NCBI RefSeq assembly: GCF_000725485.1
Contig: NZ_JOAG01000007.1
Location: 124,001 to 188,000 of the forward strand
Reading direction: 5' to 3'
DNA from: Nonomuraea candida
GTDB taxonomy: Bacteria; Actinomycetota; Actinomycetes; Streptosporangiales; Streptosporangiaceae
DNA: 64,000 nt
How positions within the stretch are numbered: the stretch's first letter is position 1; every line of letters begins with the position of its first letter. Below the pieces are notes generated by a model. That model made no database searches. It had not been told where the DNA came from and saw only the letters and a list, made by a program, of their open reading frames with translations. Positions 24,834-34,180 of the stretch are shown here, one piece after another. The position numbers and the translations under genes were made by a program.

Positions 24834-26777
24834 TCACTTCTCCTTCGCTTGCGAGCCGAGCTGGATGGCGTGCCTGCCCGGGGAGAGCTGAAGTTCCTGC
24901 TCGCGCACCTGTCCGGTGCGGTCGCGCCAGCTCAGGCGGACCGCCACGGGCCCTGTCACGTTCTTGCCGAGGCCGAGGTGCACCTCGTGGCTGCGCCGGC
25001 CGGAGTGGCCGCTGCCGCCGTCCACGCGACCGATCACGGTGCGCCCGCCGACGGTCACCGAAGCCTCGGCGCCGACCGCCGGGGAGCCGGGCGTGCCGCC
25101 GGCCGTCTCGTGGGTGAGCTGGAGGGTGATGGCGGATCCGGCCGACCCGCTCCGGTTGTGGTAGAAGACCGGCGCGTCCCACTGCCGGGCCACCGCGAGG
25201 TCGAGCAGCCCGTCGCCGTCGGCGTCACCGGTCGCGATGCCCCTGGTCGGCACGGGGATGGCCAGGCCGAGCTCGCCGGCCACGTTGGCGTAGCCGCCGT
25301 CGGGGTCCTTGACGAAGAAGGCGAGCGTCTGGCTGCCGGCGATGTCGGAGTCGGGGCCGACGGCCGGCCAGGAGTGCGGGTTGCGCAGCACGCCGTCGTT
25401 GGCCGTGGCCAGCTCCTGGAGCTGCGCCCAGCGGTTCACCTCGCCCTTGACGAACCCGGTCGCCTGGACGATGGCGGGCACGCCGCTGTTGTCGAAGTCG
25501 TCGATCTTGACGTCCCAGCCCCAGCCGGTCCACGCGGTGCGGTCCTGCGCGCTGCGGTCCTCGAACGGCGCCACGCCGTCCTTGAGCTGGGCGCGCACGT
25601 CGGCCTTGTCCTTGGCGGTGTTGTAGAAGGCGAAGTTGCTCTCCTGGATGCCGAAGGAGGTGGTGATGTTGCTGACGAAGGCGTCGTAGAGCCCGTCGCC
25701 GTCCAGGTCGCCGAAGTCGGAGCCCATGCCCTTGAAGGAGTCGTGGCCGAGCGTCTTGGACTTGGGCACCCACGGCGAGCCGTCGCCGTCCACCAGGCGG
25801 AAGGAGATCTTCCCGGGGGTGGAGGTGTTGTGCAGCAGCCGGTCGGGGCCGAAGTCGTTGTTGAGGAACAGCTCGGGCAGCAGGTCGCCGTCCAGGTCGG
25901 CGGTGCTGGCGCCGAGCTCCCAGCCCTTGGAGACGTTGGTCGCGGTGACCTTGTCGAGCCGGTCGAAGGAGGGCGTGGCCGGGCTTCCCGCGGTGACGCC
26001 GGTGAAGCGGAAGAAGTAGTTCTCGCCGCCGTTGACCGCGTGGGACATCGAGTCGTTCATCTCGACGCCACCGTTGACCCTGTCGTCGAGCACGGGGCCG
26101 TGCGGGAAGTAGTTGCCGATGAAGATGTCGAGGTGGCCGTCGCCGTCGAAGTCGGCGGTGGTGGCGGTGTTGGTGTTCCACTGCGGCCCGGTGTAGGTGC
26201 CGGAGTCCTGGTTCGGCACCAGCTCCGTGGGCGTGTACGCCCCCGCCCCCAGCGTCGTCACGCCCGGCCTGGCCAGGTGCACGATCGGGGTGCGGCCCCA
26301 GTAGTAGACCAGGACGTCGGTGCGGCCGTCCTCGTTGAAGTCGCCGGCGACGCAGCCCATGGGGGCGATGGCGTCGTTCATCGGCAGGGAGCCCGGGGTG
26401 AGCGCGAACGGCTGGTACCTGCCGGCCCGCTCACCCGGGGCCGGGGTCACCACGACCTGGTCGATGCGGGTGTCGGTGATGCACAGGTCGTTCGACAGCC
26501 CGTCCATGTCCAGGTCGTTCATCGCGATCCCGGCACCGACGGAGGAGATCCAGGCGTCGATGTGCTGATAGCGCTGGTTCACCTTGCGGATGGTCTGCTG
26601 CGGGAAGCCGGCGGGCATGGCGATGCTCAGCGGCTCGAACGCGTACGCGCTCGCCAGCTCGGCCCTGGCCTCGTCCGAGGCGAAGGACGGGCGGCCGATC
26701 ACGAACAGGGCGGCCATCACCACGAGGGCGACGACTCCCGCCTGTTGCCTGCGCAGCCAGGTGGCTACCGTGGTCAC
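24834..26777 (-). CDS. unbV: Enediyne cassette protein UnbV (CRTAC1-like, FG-GAP repeats)
   Basis: The protein has 647 residues. Residues 10-30 form a signal anchor. The body carries several FG-GAP/VCBS-type calcium loops: DLDMDGLSND, DFNEDGRTDV, DFDGDGHLDIF, DLDGDLLPELF, DLDGDGLYDAF and DADGDGLLDLA. The C-terminal part, about 555-625, matches the UnbV/ASPIC domain. It is probably an extracytoplasmic beta-propeller. UnbV is a conserved enediyne cassette member of unknown activity. The GTG start at 26777 has GGAGG 9 bases upstream and overlaps the stop of the DUF1702 gene. An alternative in-frame reading upstream adds a stretch overlapping that gene and was rejected. Confidence 0.9.
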   Translation of the reverse strand: MTTVATWLRRQQAGVVALVVMAALFVIGRPSFASDEARAELASAYAFEPLSIAMPAGFPQQTIRKVNQRYQHIDAWISSVGAGIAMNDLDMDGLSNDLCITDTRIDQVVVTPAPGERAGRYQPFALTPGSLPMNDAIAPMGCVAGDFNEDGRTDVLVYYWGRTPIVHLARPGVTTLGAGAYTPTELVPNQDSGTYTGPQWNTNTATTADFDGDGHLDIFIGNYFPHGPVLDDRVNGGVEMNDSMSHAVNGGENYFFRFTGVTAGSPATPSFDRLDKVTATNVSKGWELGASTADLDGDLLPELFLNNDFGPDRLLHNTSTPGKISFRLVDGDGSPWVPKSKTLGHDSFKGMGSDFGDLDGDGLYDAFVSNITTSFGIQESNFAFYNTAKDKADVRAQLKDGVAPFEDRSAQDRTAWTGWGWDVKIDDFDNSGVPAIVQATGFVKGEVNRWAQLQELATANDGVLRNPHSWPAVGPDSDIAGSQTLAFFVKDPDGGYANVAGELGLAIPVPTRGIATGDADGDGLLDLAVARQWDAPVFYHNRSGSAGSAITLQLTHETAGGTPGSPAVGAEASVTVGGRTVIGRVDGGSGHSGRRSHEVHLGLGKNVTGPVAVRLSWRDRTGQVREQELQLSPGRHAIQLGSQAKEK

Positions 26778-27751
26778 GGGGTAACACCTCCAAGGGAGAC
26801 GAATGCGTCGGCTATGCGCTGCCGCCAGATCTCGTAGGCGGGCAGCTCGCCCGGCGACGATGAGCCGGGAATGGTCTGGAGGCAGACGTCGGAGGCGTGC
26901 TCCGCCGTGGTGCCGCAGAGGATCTGGGTGGCCCGGCCGGTGTGCGGCACGAGCAGCCCGGCCCTGATCCTGGCCTCGGCGGCGAAGGCGCTGCCCTGGG
27001 CGAGCCGGGGGAAGTGGGGGCCGGCCCGGTGGCGCAGCTCCAGCAGCTCCTCGTCGGTGGCGCCGTTGGCGTACGTGGAGGCCAGCCCGACCCCCGCGTA
27101 CAGGTCGGCGTGGCGGTCCTCGGGGAAGCGCTCGATCAGCGTGACGACCTGCTCGACGTCGGTGCCGGCGACGAACCACAGGGCGCGGCCGATGCCCTGG
27201 TCGATGGCGCGCTGGGCGTACGCCTCCTGCCCGGCGGGCCAGCCGAAGCCGGTCTCGCGCTCCTGCCGGTGCACGTACCGCTCGGTGTGGAAGTACGCCT
27301 GGTGGAAGCCGTAGCCGTCGTGCACGAGCCAGAGCAGCAGCGGGTCGAGCCCGGTGCTCTTGGGCCACAGGAACTTCGGCAGCCGGGCCATGGCCCAGCC
27401 GACCCCGATGTAGATCATGTAGTTGTGGCGGCTGCCGCGGCCGTTCAGCAGGTCCCGCACCCTGCGCAGCCCGCCGGGGGTGACGCAGTCCAGCACGGCG
27501 GCGCCCATCCCGGCGCCTTCGTAGGCGAAGCCGCGGAACCGCTCGGGGATCCGCTCCAGCCGCTCCTCCGCCTCGGCGGCGGTGCGGGACTCCACGGCGT
27601 AGGCATAACCGGTGAGGAAGACCTCCCCGATTTTCTCCAGCAACTCCCGGGAGTTCTCGTCTTTCACGTGGAAACCGCGGACGGCGAGTTTCGTCTCCGC
27701 GACGTCCGGGGTGAGTATTCGCCTTCTCAGCGATCGCAGCATGCCGGCCAT
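26774..27751 (-). CDS. DUF1702 protein, enediyne cassette (copy 1)
   Basis: The protein has 325 residues. DUF1702 proteins accompany enediyne synthases and are of unknown function. Features shared with its neighbouring copy are RFRGFAYEGAGMG (about 72-84), YIGVGWAMARLPKFLWP (about 114-130), DGYGFHQAYFHTERYV (about 144-159) and DQGIGRALWF. No signal peptide is evident, and several central helices are amphipathic. It ends with an FVSLGGVTP tail whose stop overlaps the UnbV start (GTGA), so the two are coupled. Start support is modest (AAGGG 6 bases upstream). The longer second copy (27913-28899) lies 161 bases upstream. Confidence 0.85.
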   Translation of the reverse strand: MAGMLRSLRRRILTPDVAETKLAVRGFHVKDENSRELLEKIGEVFLTGYAYAVESRTAAEAEERLERIPERFRGFAYEGAGMGAAVLDCVTPGGLRRVRDLLNGRGSRHNYMIYIGVGWAMARLPKFLWPKSTGLDPLLLWLVHDGYGFHQAYFHTERYVHRQERETGFGWPAGQEAYAQRAIDQGIGRALWFVAGTDVEQVVTLIERFPEDRHADLYAGVGLASTYANGATDEELLELRHRAGPHFPRLAQGSAFAAEARIRAGLLVPHTGRATQILCGTTAEHASDVCLQTIPGSSSPGELPAYEIWRQRIADAFVSLGGVTP

Positions 27752-27912
27752 ATCAACCCTTCACCGATCAATCAGCCGATATTACGTTCCCATTGACACA
27801 TGACGTTTATTGTCCGGACAACTCCGGTCGTGCTCAGCGGAAATGGCCGTTCACGGCCATGACGGAGCGGCCGACGAGAATTGCCGGAGTAAATGCCGGA
27901 AATTCCGGCGGG

Positions 27913-28899
27913 TCAGCGGAGCGCTTTTTCCGCGGTGAAATGCCGGCGCACCCGCCGGCGCCACTGCTCGTAGTCCGGGACGTCGCCGGGGGCGTCGGGC
28001 GCCACCGCGCCGTCGTCGGCGAGGGCGACCGCGCCGGCGACCGTCAGGCCGGTGAGCGCGCCCACGGCCGCCTCGGTGTGCGCGGGCACGTGCCCGGAGT
28101 AGTGGCGCGCCTTGAGCGCGAAGACCGAGCCCTGCGCGAGCTCGTCGTGGTGCTCCCCGGCCTCCTCGCGCAGCCCGGCCAGCGCCTCGGCCCCGCCGCC
28201 GCCCGCGAACGTGGCGGCCAGGCCGACGCCGCTCCACAGGTCCGCCTGGCGGCGGCCGGCGAAGCACCGCACGGCGGCGGCCACGTCCGCCACGCGGCCT
28301 CCGTGGATGAACCACAGCGCGCGGCCGATGCCCTGGTCCACGGCACGGGGGAAGTAGTCGGGCCGGCCGCGCCAGGCGTACGGCGCGGGCACCCGCTGCT
28401 CGTCCACGTAGCGGCGGGTGTGGAAGTAGGCCAGGTCGAAGCCGTACCCGTCGATGGCCAGCCAGCTCATCACCGGGTGGTAGGGCGAGCCGCCCAGGTC
28501 GGGCAGCACCTTCTTCCACAACACCCGGGGCAGGCGGGCCATGGCGAAGCCGATGCCGATGTAGGCCAGGAAGATGTGCGGCTGCCCCGGGCCGAGCAGC
28601 AGCGCGCGCGTGCGGCCGCCGCGCCCGCCCATGGCGTCGAGCACGGTGAAGGCCATGGTCACGCCCTCGTACGCGAAGCCGCGCAGATCCTCGCGCACCA
28701 GGTCGAGCCGGCGCTCCACCTCCCACTGGTCACGCGCGTCCACGCCCCATTCGAAACCGCAGACGACGGACTGCGGAATGGCCTGCAAAAGCTCCGTCTC
28801 CGGGGACGGCACGACCGGGAAACCGCGTGCCGCGAAGGTCACCTCGGTCAGCGACGGTGCGAGCGCGAGCCTGCGGAGCGAACCGAGAAATGTCGACAT
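27913..28899 (-). CDS. DUF1702 protein, enediyne cassette (copy 2)
   Basis: The protein has 328 residues and is clearly homologous to the first copy by shared motifs: LRGFAYEGVTMAF, YIGIGFAMARLPRVLWK, DGYGFDLAYFHTRRYV and DQGIGRALWF. The two copies differ enough that the duplication is probably old. The ATG at 28899 has GGAGAGG 9 bases upstream. A longer frame adds 27 Arg-rich residues without a good ribosome site and was rejected. It is the first gene of the core minus-strand run, so its upstream region (28900-29157) should carry the core promoter. Tandem DUF1702 copies are common enough in enediyne loci, but whether each has its own role is unknown. Confidence 0.83.
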   Translation of the reverse strand: MSTFLGSLRRLALAPSLTEVTFAARGFPVVPSPETELLQAIPQSVVCGFEWGVDARDQWEVERRLDLVREDLRGFAYEGVTMAFTVLDAMGGRGGRTRALLLGPGQPHIFLAYIGIGFAMARLPRVLWKKVLPDLGGSPYHPVMSWLAIDGYGFDLAYFHTRRYVDEQRVPAPYAWRGRPDYFPRAVDQGIGRALWFIHGGRVADVAAAVRCFAGRRQADLWSGVGLAATFAGGGGAEALAGLREEAGEHHDELAQGSVFALKARHYSGHVPAHTEAAVGALTGLTVAGAVALADDGAVAPDAPGDVPDYEQWRRRVRRHFTAEKALR

Positions 28900-29157
28900 C
28901 GTGGGACCTCTCCTCACCAACCGACGGTGCCGGGCGTACTCCCCAGGATGCGTTCGGTGCCGGGAGCGGGTTTTTCGCAAATTGCGGTGGTGCCGCTATT
29001 GGCGGCGAATAGCACAATTGCGGATGAGCGCAATCGGCGCTCGGGAGGGGGTTCCGCGGCGCTTTCGGGGCGTCGCGGGCGGGCGTGGCAAGGGGGCCCG
29101 GCGGACCTCGGGAGGGGGTCCGGCGGCGCCGTCGGAGCGGGTCCCGCGGGCATCGGA

Positions 29158-29352
29158 TCAGCCGGTCCAGGCGCTGAGCCGCCACTCGCGGCGGGGCGGC
29201 CACCAGCCCCGATCCGGCCCGCGCAGCAGCCCGGCCGGGCCGGACCAGGGCCGCGGTTCCTCCCCGCGCGCCCTCGCCCGCCGGGTCAGGGCCCGTACGA
29301 CGGCTTCCAGCTCTTCCGGGGTCGCGTTCCCCCGGACCACGGTCACGTCCAT
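29158..29352 (-). CDS. accE: Acyl-CoA carboxylase epsilon subunit (AccE)
   Basis: The protein has 64 residues, the usual size. The signature VVRGNATPEELEAVV (residues 5-19) is typical of actinobacterial AccE/PccE, followed by an Arg/Ala-rich middle and a tail with paired Trp residues (GWWPPRREWRL). The epsilon subunit stabilises the AccA-AccD complex and tunes its activity. GGGAGG lies 7 bases before the ATG. Its natural partner in this locus is the AccD at 3909-5531, 24 kb away; the pair has been separated by insertion or rearrangement. It lies between the DUF1702 genes and the LAL regulator gene. Confidence 0.85.
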   Translation of the reverse strand: MDVTVVRGNATPEELEAVVRALTRRARARGEEPRPWSGPAGLLRGPDRGWWPPRREWRLSAWTG

Positions 29353-29539
29353 GGCGCACCTCCCGCCTTCGACCGTGGCGGCGGCCGGCGGGAACGCGCA
29401 ACTCCGTGCATGCCCACCGGCGGCGGGCGCGGGTGAGAACCCGCGGATGCCCTGCCCGGGCGGGCCCGTCCCGCGGACGCCCGCCCGGGCAGGACCTACC
29501 GCGCGCCGGGCTGCGGACCGGCGGCGGGCGGCGGGCGCC

Positions 29540-32314
29540 TCAGTGCTCGACCTGGTCGTCGAACTCCACGACCAGGGGCAGGTCCACCCGCCGGCTGATG
29601 TTGAGCTTGCGGTACGTGCGCGTCAGGTGCTGCTCGACCGTGCTCAACGTGATGTAGAGCCGGGCCGCGATCTCCCGGTTGGCGTAACCCGCCGCCGCCA
29701 GGGCGGCCACCCGCCGCTCGGCGTCGCTCAGCGCGCCGATCAGCTCGCTCGGCAGCGGGGTGGGCACCACGCTGGGGTCGCCGGCCCTGCTCAGCGCGGT
29801 GAGCATCGGCTCGGCCCGGCACTCGCGGGCCGCCGTGCGGGCGCGCCCCGCGATCGTCCTGGCGCGGCGGAACTCGCCCAGCGAGTCGTAGGCCTCGACG
29901 AGGTCGAACAGCGCCCTGGCCAGCTCGTACCGGTCGCCGGCCATCTGCAGGTACTCGGTGGCCTGGCGCAGCAGCGCCGGGCGGCGCACGGGCTCGGAGA
30001 CGGCTGCCTGCAGCCGCAGCGCGATGCCCTTGCCCCGGCGGGAGTCGCCGCCGCACATGCCGAGCTGGGTCTCGATGAGCTCCTTGGCCTCCTCCACGTG
30101 CCCCATGCGCAGGCACGCCTCGCCCGCGTCGGCGCGCCACGGGATCAGGCCCGGCGTGTCGAGGTTCCAGGTGACCATCAGCTCGCCGCAGCGCTGGAAG
30201 TCGCGCAGCGCCAGCGCGAAGTACTCGTTGGCCAGGCTGTAGCGGCCCCGGGCGTACAGGTAGTGCAGGCCGTAGCGGGTCTGGAACATGGTCTCGGGCA
30301 CGGGCCTGTCGAGGTGTTCGCGCACCGCGTCGTACTTGCCCATCGCGGTCAGCGCGATGATGAGGCTGCTCAGCGGCATGCCGATGGCGACACCCCAGCT
30401 GCTCATCGGGATGGTGTCGAGCGCGATGCGGGCGTGGTGCGCGGCGGCGGGCATGTCGCCCTGCCGGACCGCGATCTCGGCGCGGATCGCCGCGAGCCTG
30501 GCCTGCCTGCTGGGCGCCTGCCGGGACATCGCCTCGGCGCTGAAGGCGTCGCACGCCGGGAGCGCGGTGTCGAAGCGGCCCGCGTAGGTCAGGGCGAGCA
30601 GCGCGTTCTCCACGGTGTCCATCGACATCTCGTCGAGGTGGGCGTCCTCCAGGATGCGCTCCACGGCGTTCAGGTGCTCCTCGCGCGGGCCGCGCGTGAG
30701 CACCTCGGCCAGCGCGAGCGTGGCCTCCACCCGCCGGTTGACGGCCACGGACACCATGCCGGCCAGCGCGCGCCGCGTGGCCGGGCGCGGCGCGCCGGGC
30801 AGCAGCGGCGGGTACGTGACGCGCAGCCAGAGCTGGGCCACCACCATCTCGGCCAGCGTCTCGTGGTCGACGCCCTCGCCCTCCTCGTGGAGCTGCTCCA
30901 TGACGTCGCGGGCGTCGTCGAAGCGCCCGTGCCACAGCAGGGCGCGCGCCAGCACGATGACGTCGCCGCCGCGCAGGCTGCCCCGGTTGACCGCCTCGGC
31001 CAGCTCGGCCAGGTGCCCGGTGGGGGCGGCGGGGTTGATCCGCCACTCGGCCCTGACGAGCATCGTTGTGATCTTCAGGCGGTGGTTCTCGTCGGTGCAC
31101 TCGCGCCAGGCCAGCCGCAGGTAGGCCACCGCGGACTCCACCTGGCCGCCGCGCAGCGCGTTCATGGCCGCCTCCTCCAGGGTGGACAGCACCCAGGGGG
31201 CCTCGACCTTGCCGGCCTGGAGGAGGTGGTCGGCGACGACGCACGGCGTCATGCCCGCGTCGTGGGTGACCAGGGCCGCCCGGCGGTGCAGGTCCATCCG
31301 CTCCTCCTGGTCCGTCCCCGCCAGGACGGCGCGGCAGACGGACTCGTGGCGGAAGGTGCGCCCGGCGACCAGCCCGGCCGCGCTGAGCGAGAGCAGCTCC
31401 CTGTTGATGTCGATGGCCGGCAGGCCGAGCAGCAGGTCGAGCCCCTCGCTGTCGCCGAGCACCGCCAGCCCGCGGGCCACCTGCATGGTCTGGGGGTGGC
31501 CGCGCTGCAGGCACGCGAGCACGGCCTGGGCGAACTGGTGGCCCGCGACGGGCCCGGCGGGCGGCTCCCCGCCCATGCGGGTGACCTGGGCGTAGTCCTC
31601 GGCCAGGGCGCCGGCCAGCAGGGGGTTGCCGCCGCTGAGGGCGTACCACTCGTTGGCGTGGCGGCCGCCCGCCTCGGGGCCGAGCAGCTCGGCCATCAGC
31701 TCCTCGACGCCCTTGCGCGACAGCGGCGAGAGCCGCAGCCGGCGGCAGTGGGGCTGGCGCAGCAGGTCCGTCTCGAAGTAGGTGTCGGCGCAGCGCATGC
31801 GGTCGGACTGGGAGAACACGGCCACGATCTTGGCGGTCCTGGCCCGCCTGGCCAGGTAGGCCAGGCAGAGCAGGGAGGCGCGGTCGGCGTGGTGCACGTC
31901 GTCGACGACGATCACGAGCGGGCACCGCTCGGACAGGTCGAGCAGGACGGTGCAGAGCGAGTGGACGACCTGCGGGTCGATGAGGCGGCCGGCGTCGGCG
32001 CCGATCAGGGACGCGGCCCGGGTGCCCTCCTCCAGCAGCGCCATGGCCCGCTCCCGCTCGGCGGGCACGAGGGGGGCGTCCTGGAGGAGCTGGCGCAGCA
32101 CGCCCAGCGGCAGGTCCCGCTCCATGAACGAGGCGGCCGCGGACACCGCCAGGGCGCCCAGCTCGATCGCCTGCTCGGCCACGGTGCGCAGCAGCGTGCT
32201 CTTGCCGGTCGCGGCGGCCCCGCTGATCAGCGCGATCCTGCCTCGGCTCAGCACCGCCTTGGCAAGCAGCGACTCCAGAGCAGCCAGCTCCTCCTGTCGC
32301 TCGATCAGTTCCAT
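29540..32314 (-). CDS. LAL-family giant transcription regulator (ATPase plus LuxR HTH)
   Basis: The protein has 924 residues, the usual LAL size. The N-terminal ATPase shows Walker A SGAAATGKST (31-40) and a Walker B VIVVDDVHHAD. A long TPR-like helical region follows (about 350-830). The C terminus carries a LuxR-type helix-turn-helix (LSDAERRVAALAAAGYANREIAARLYI, then TVEQHLTRTYRKLNI, about 855-905). LAL proteins are typical activators of polyketide clusters. A GAGGAG site lies 7 bases before the ATG at 32314. The stop is 187 bases from accE. It probably activates the polyketide genes; specific promoters are unknown. Confidence 0.92.
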   Translation of the reverse strand: MELIERQEELAALESLLAKAVLSRGRIALISGAAATGKSTLLRTVAEQAIELGALAVSAAASFMERDLPLGVLRQLLQDAPLVPAERERAMALLEEGTRAASLIGADAGRLIDPQVVHSLCTVLLDLSERCPLVIVVDDVHHADRASLLCLAYLARRARTAKIVAVFSQSDRMRCADTYFETDLLRQPHCRRLRLSPLSRKGVEELMAELLGPEAGGRHANEWYALSGGNPLLAGALAEDYAQVTRMGGEPPAGPVAGHQFAQAVLACLQRGHPQTMQVARGLAVLGDSEGLDLLLGLPAIDINRELLSLSAAGLVAGRTFRHESVCRAVLAGTDQEERMDLHRRAALVTHDAGMTPCVVADHLLQAGKVEAPWVLSTLEEAAMNALRGGQVESAVAYLRLAWRECTDENHRLKITTMLVRAEWRINPAAPTGHLAELAEAVNRGSLRGGDVIVLARALLWHGRFDDARDVMEQLHEEGEGVDHETLAEMVVAQLWLRVTYPPLLPGAPRPATRRALAGMVSVAVNRRVEATLALAEVLTRGPREEHLNAVERILEDAHLDEMSMDTVENALLALTYAGRFDTALPACDAFSAEAMSRQAPSRQARLAAIRAEIAVRQGDMPAAAHHARIALDTIPMSSWGVAIGMPLSSLIIALTAMGKYDAVREHLDRPVPETMFQTRYGLHYLYARGRYSLANEYFALALRDFQRCGELMVTWNLDTPGLIPWRADAGEACLRMGHVEEAKELIETQLGMCGGDSRRGKGIALRLQAAVSEPVRRPALLRQATEYLQMAGDRYELARALFDLVEAYDSLGEFRRARTIAGRARTAARECRAEPMLTALSRAGDPSVVPTPLPSELIGALSDAERRVAALAAAGYANREIAARLYITLSTVEQHLTRTYRKLNISRRVDLPLVVEFDDQVEH

Positions 32315-32376
32315 GGCCGTCTCCTCTCGAGTTGCCGTGCTTGCTTCGGACGTTATGCCGGACGGCCATCGGCCTC

Positions 32377-34149
32377 TTATCGGCCGGCTATCACATGCCT
32401 GACGCGGGCGGCCGCCTGCCGCGGGCGGCGGCACTCGGCGTCGGCCTGCGGGCGTACGCGGGGCTGGGGCGCGGTGTGCGCCGGCCGGGCCCTGAGCACG
32501 GCCGAGCCGACGGCCGCCAGCGCGGCGCTCTCGACGTCGCCGGCGATCCCGGCCCCCCAGGCCGTGCGGTCGCCGATCGCGCACTCGGCGTAGACGGCCA
32601 CCGCCTCGCGATCGCCCGCCGCGCCGCCCCCCGTGCCGCCCCCCGTGCCGCCAGCCGCGCCGCCCCCGTGGTGGACGGCGCGCACGTCGAACCCCCTGAC
32701 GGCCAGCACCGAGCGGAGCGTGCGCAGGGTGTCGGACCAGGCGCGGCTCCCGTCGTAGGCGGGGCCGTCGATGTGCAGCTCGACGGTGGCGCTCTCCACC
32801 GCCGGCGCCCCCTGCGCCACGGCGTACGTGGCCTCGAAGACCTCCCTGACGCGGTCCGGCCCGATCTCGCCGCCCTCGGCGTCGGCCAGCGCCTGCACCA
32901 CCCGCGCGAAGTCGATCTGCAGCGGCCGGGGCAGCGTCAGCCCGTGCCTGGCGCTCATCACGTAGGCCAGGCCGCCCTTGCCCGACTGGCTGTTGATGCG
33001 CACGATCGCCTCGTAGGTGCGGCCCACGTCCCGGGGGTCGACGAGCAGGTAGGGCATGCTCCACGGCAGCTCCGAGGCCGGCAGCCCGGTCCGCCCCGCC
33101 TCCCGCTCCATCGCGTCGACGCCCTTCTTGATCGCGTCCTGGTGGGTGCCGGAGAAGGCCGTGTAGACCAGGTCGCCGCCGTACGGGTGGCGCGCGGGCA
33201 CCGGCATGCCGGTGCAGCTCTCCACGATCCGGCGGACGCGGTCGAGGTCGGAGAAGTCGATGCCCGGCTCGATGCCCTGCGTGAAGAGGTTCATCCCGAG
33301 CGTGACCAGGCACACGTTGCCGGCCCGCTCCCCGTTGCCGAACAGGCAGCCCTCGACCCGCTGCGCCCCGGCCAGCAGCGCCAGCTCCGCCGAGGCGACG
33401 CCGGTGCCGCGGTCGTTGTGCGGGTGGACCGACAGGCAGACGTGCTCGCGCCGGGACAGGTTGCGGTGCATCCACTCGATCTGGTCGGCGAAGACGTTGG
33501 GCATGGAGCGCTCGACCGTCGTGGGGAAGTTGAGGATGATCGGCCGGTCGGGGCCCGGCTCCCACACGTCCATGACGGCCTCGCAGACCTCCAGGGAGAA
33601 GTCCAGCTCGGTGTCGTTGAAGTGCTCGGGGGAGTACTGGAAGGCGAGGTCGCAGTCGGGGACGAGCTTGTCCGCGTACGCCATGACCAGCCGGGTGCCC
33701 TGCACGGCCAGCTCCCGGCACTGCTCGCGGTCCATCCCGAGGACCAGCCGGCGCACCAGCGGCGAGGTGGCGTTGTAGAGGTGGAAGGTGGCCGAGGAGG
33801 CGCCGCGCAGGCTCTCCATGGTGCGCTCGATCAGCTCCTCGCGCGCGGGCGCGAAGGCGGTGATGCGCACGTCGGCGGGGATGCGCCCCTCCTCGACGAG
33901 GAGGCGGACGAAGTCGTAGTCGTCCTGGCTGGCGGAGGGGAAGCCGACCTCGATCTCCTTGTACCCCAGGCTCACCAGCAGCTCGAACAGGGCGAGCTTG
34001 CGCTCCGGGCTCATGGGCCTGGCCAGCGCCTGGTTGCCGTCGCGCAGGTCGGTGGACAGCCAGCGCGGCGCGGCGGTGAGGGTGGCGGCGGGCCAGGAAC
34101 GGTCGTCGAGTGGGATCGTGGGAAATGCGGCATAGCGATTCGTCTTCAT
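32377..34149 (-). CDS. leuA: 2-isopropylmalate synthase paralogue (LeuA)
   Basis: The protein has 590 residues, the normal actinobacterial length. The catalytic barrel has DLRDGNQAL (about 34-42), the metal-binding HPHNDRGTG (about 240-248) and GNGERAGN (about 274-281). The C-terminal LeuA-type dimer/regulatory domain is at about 440-570, interrupted by an added Gly-rich linker from GGT repeats (DNA 32626-32665). It condenses acetyl-CoA with 2-oxoisovalerate or a related 2-oxo acid. A second LeuA inside a biosynthetic locus suggests either added leucine supply or a non-standard chain-extended acid; the sequence does not tell. It is 31 bases downstream of the HIUase-like gene. Confidence 0.9.
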   Translation of the reverse strand: MKTNRYAAFPTIPLDDRSWPAATLTAAPRWLSTDLRDGNQALARPMSPERKLALFELLVSLGYKEIEVGFPSASQDDYDFVRLLVEEGRIPADVRITAFAPAREELIERTMESLRGASSATFHLYNATSPLVRRLVLGMDREQCRELAVQGTRLVMAYADKLVPDCDLAFQYSPEHFNDTELDFSLEVCEAVMDVWEPGPDRPIILNFPTTVERSMPNVFADQIEWMHRNLSRREHVCLSVHPHNDRGTGVASAELALLAGAQRVEGCLFGNGERAGNVCLVTLGMNLFTQGIEPGIDFSDLDRVRRIVESCTGMPVPARHPYGGDLVYTAFSGTHQDAIKKGVDAMEREAGRTGLPASELPWSMPYLLVDPRDVGRTYEAIVRINSQSGKGGLAYVMSARHGLTLPRPLQIDFARVVQALADAEGGEIGPDRVREVFEATYAVAQGAPAVESATVELHIDGPAYDGSRAWSDTLRTLRSVLAVRGFDVRAVHHGGGAAGGTGGGTGGGAAGDREAVAVYAECAIGDRTAWGAGIAGDVESAALAAVGSAVLRARPAHTAPQPRVRPQADAECRRPRQAAARVRHVIAGR

Positions 34150-34180
34150 CGCGGACCCCTCACTGCTCGCGCAGCACTGC

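Noticed and set aside
28574..32593. Long + strand open frame opposite a DUF1702 gene and the LAL regulator.
   Set aside because: Shadow of the LAL gene; no recognisable domain and no ribosome site.
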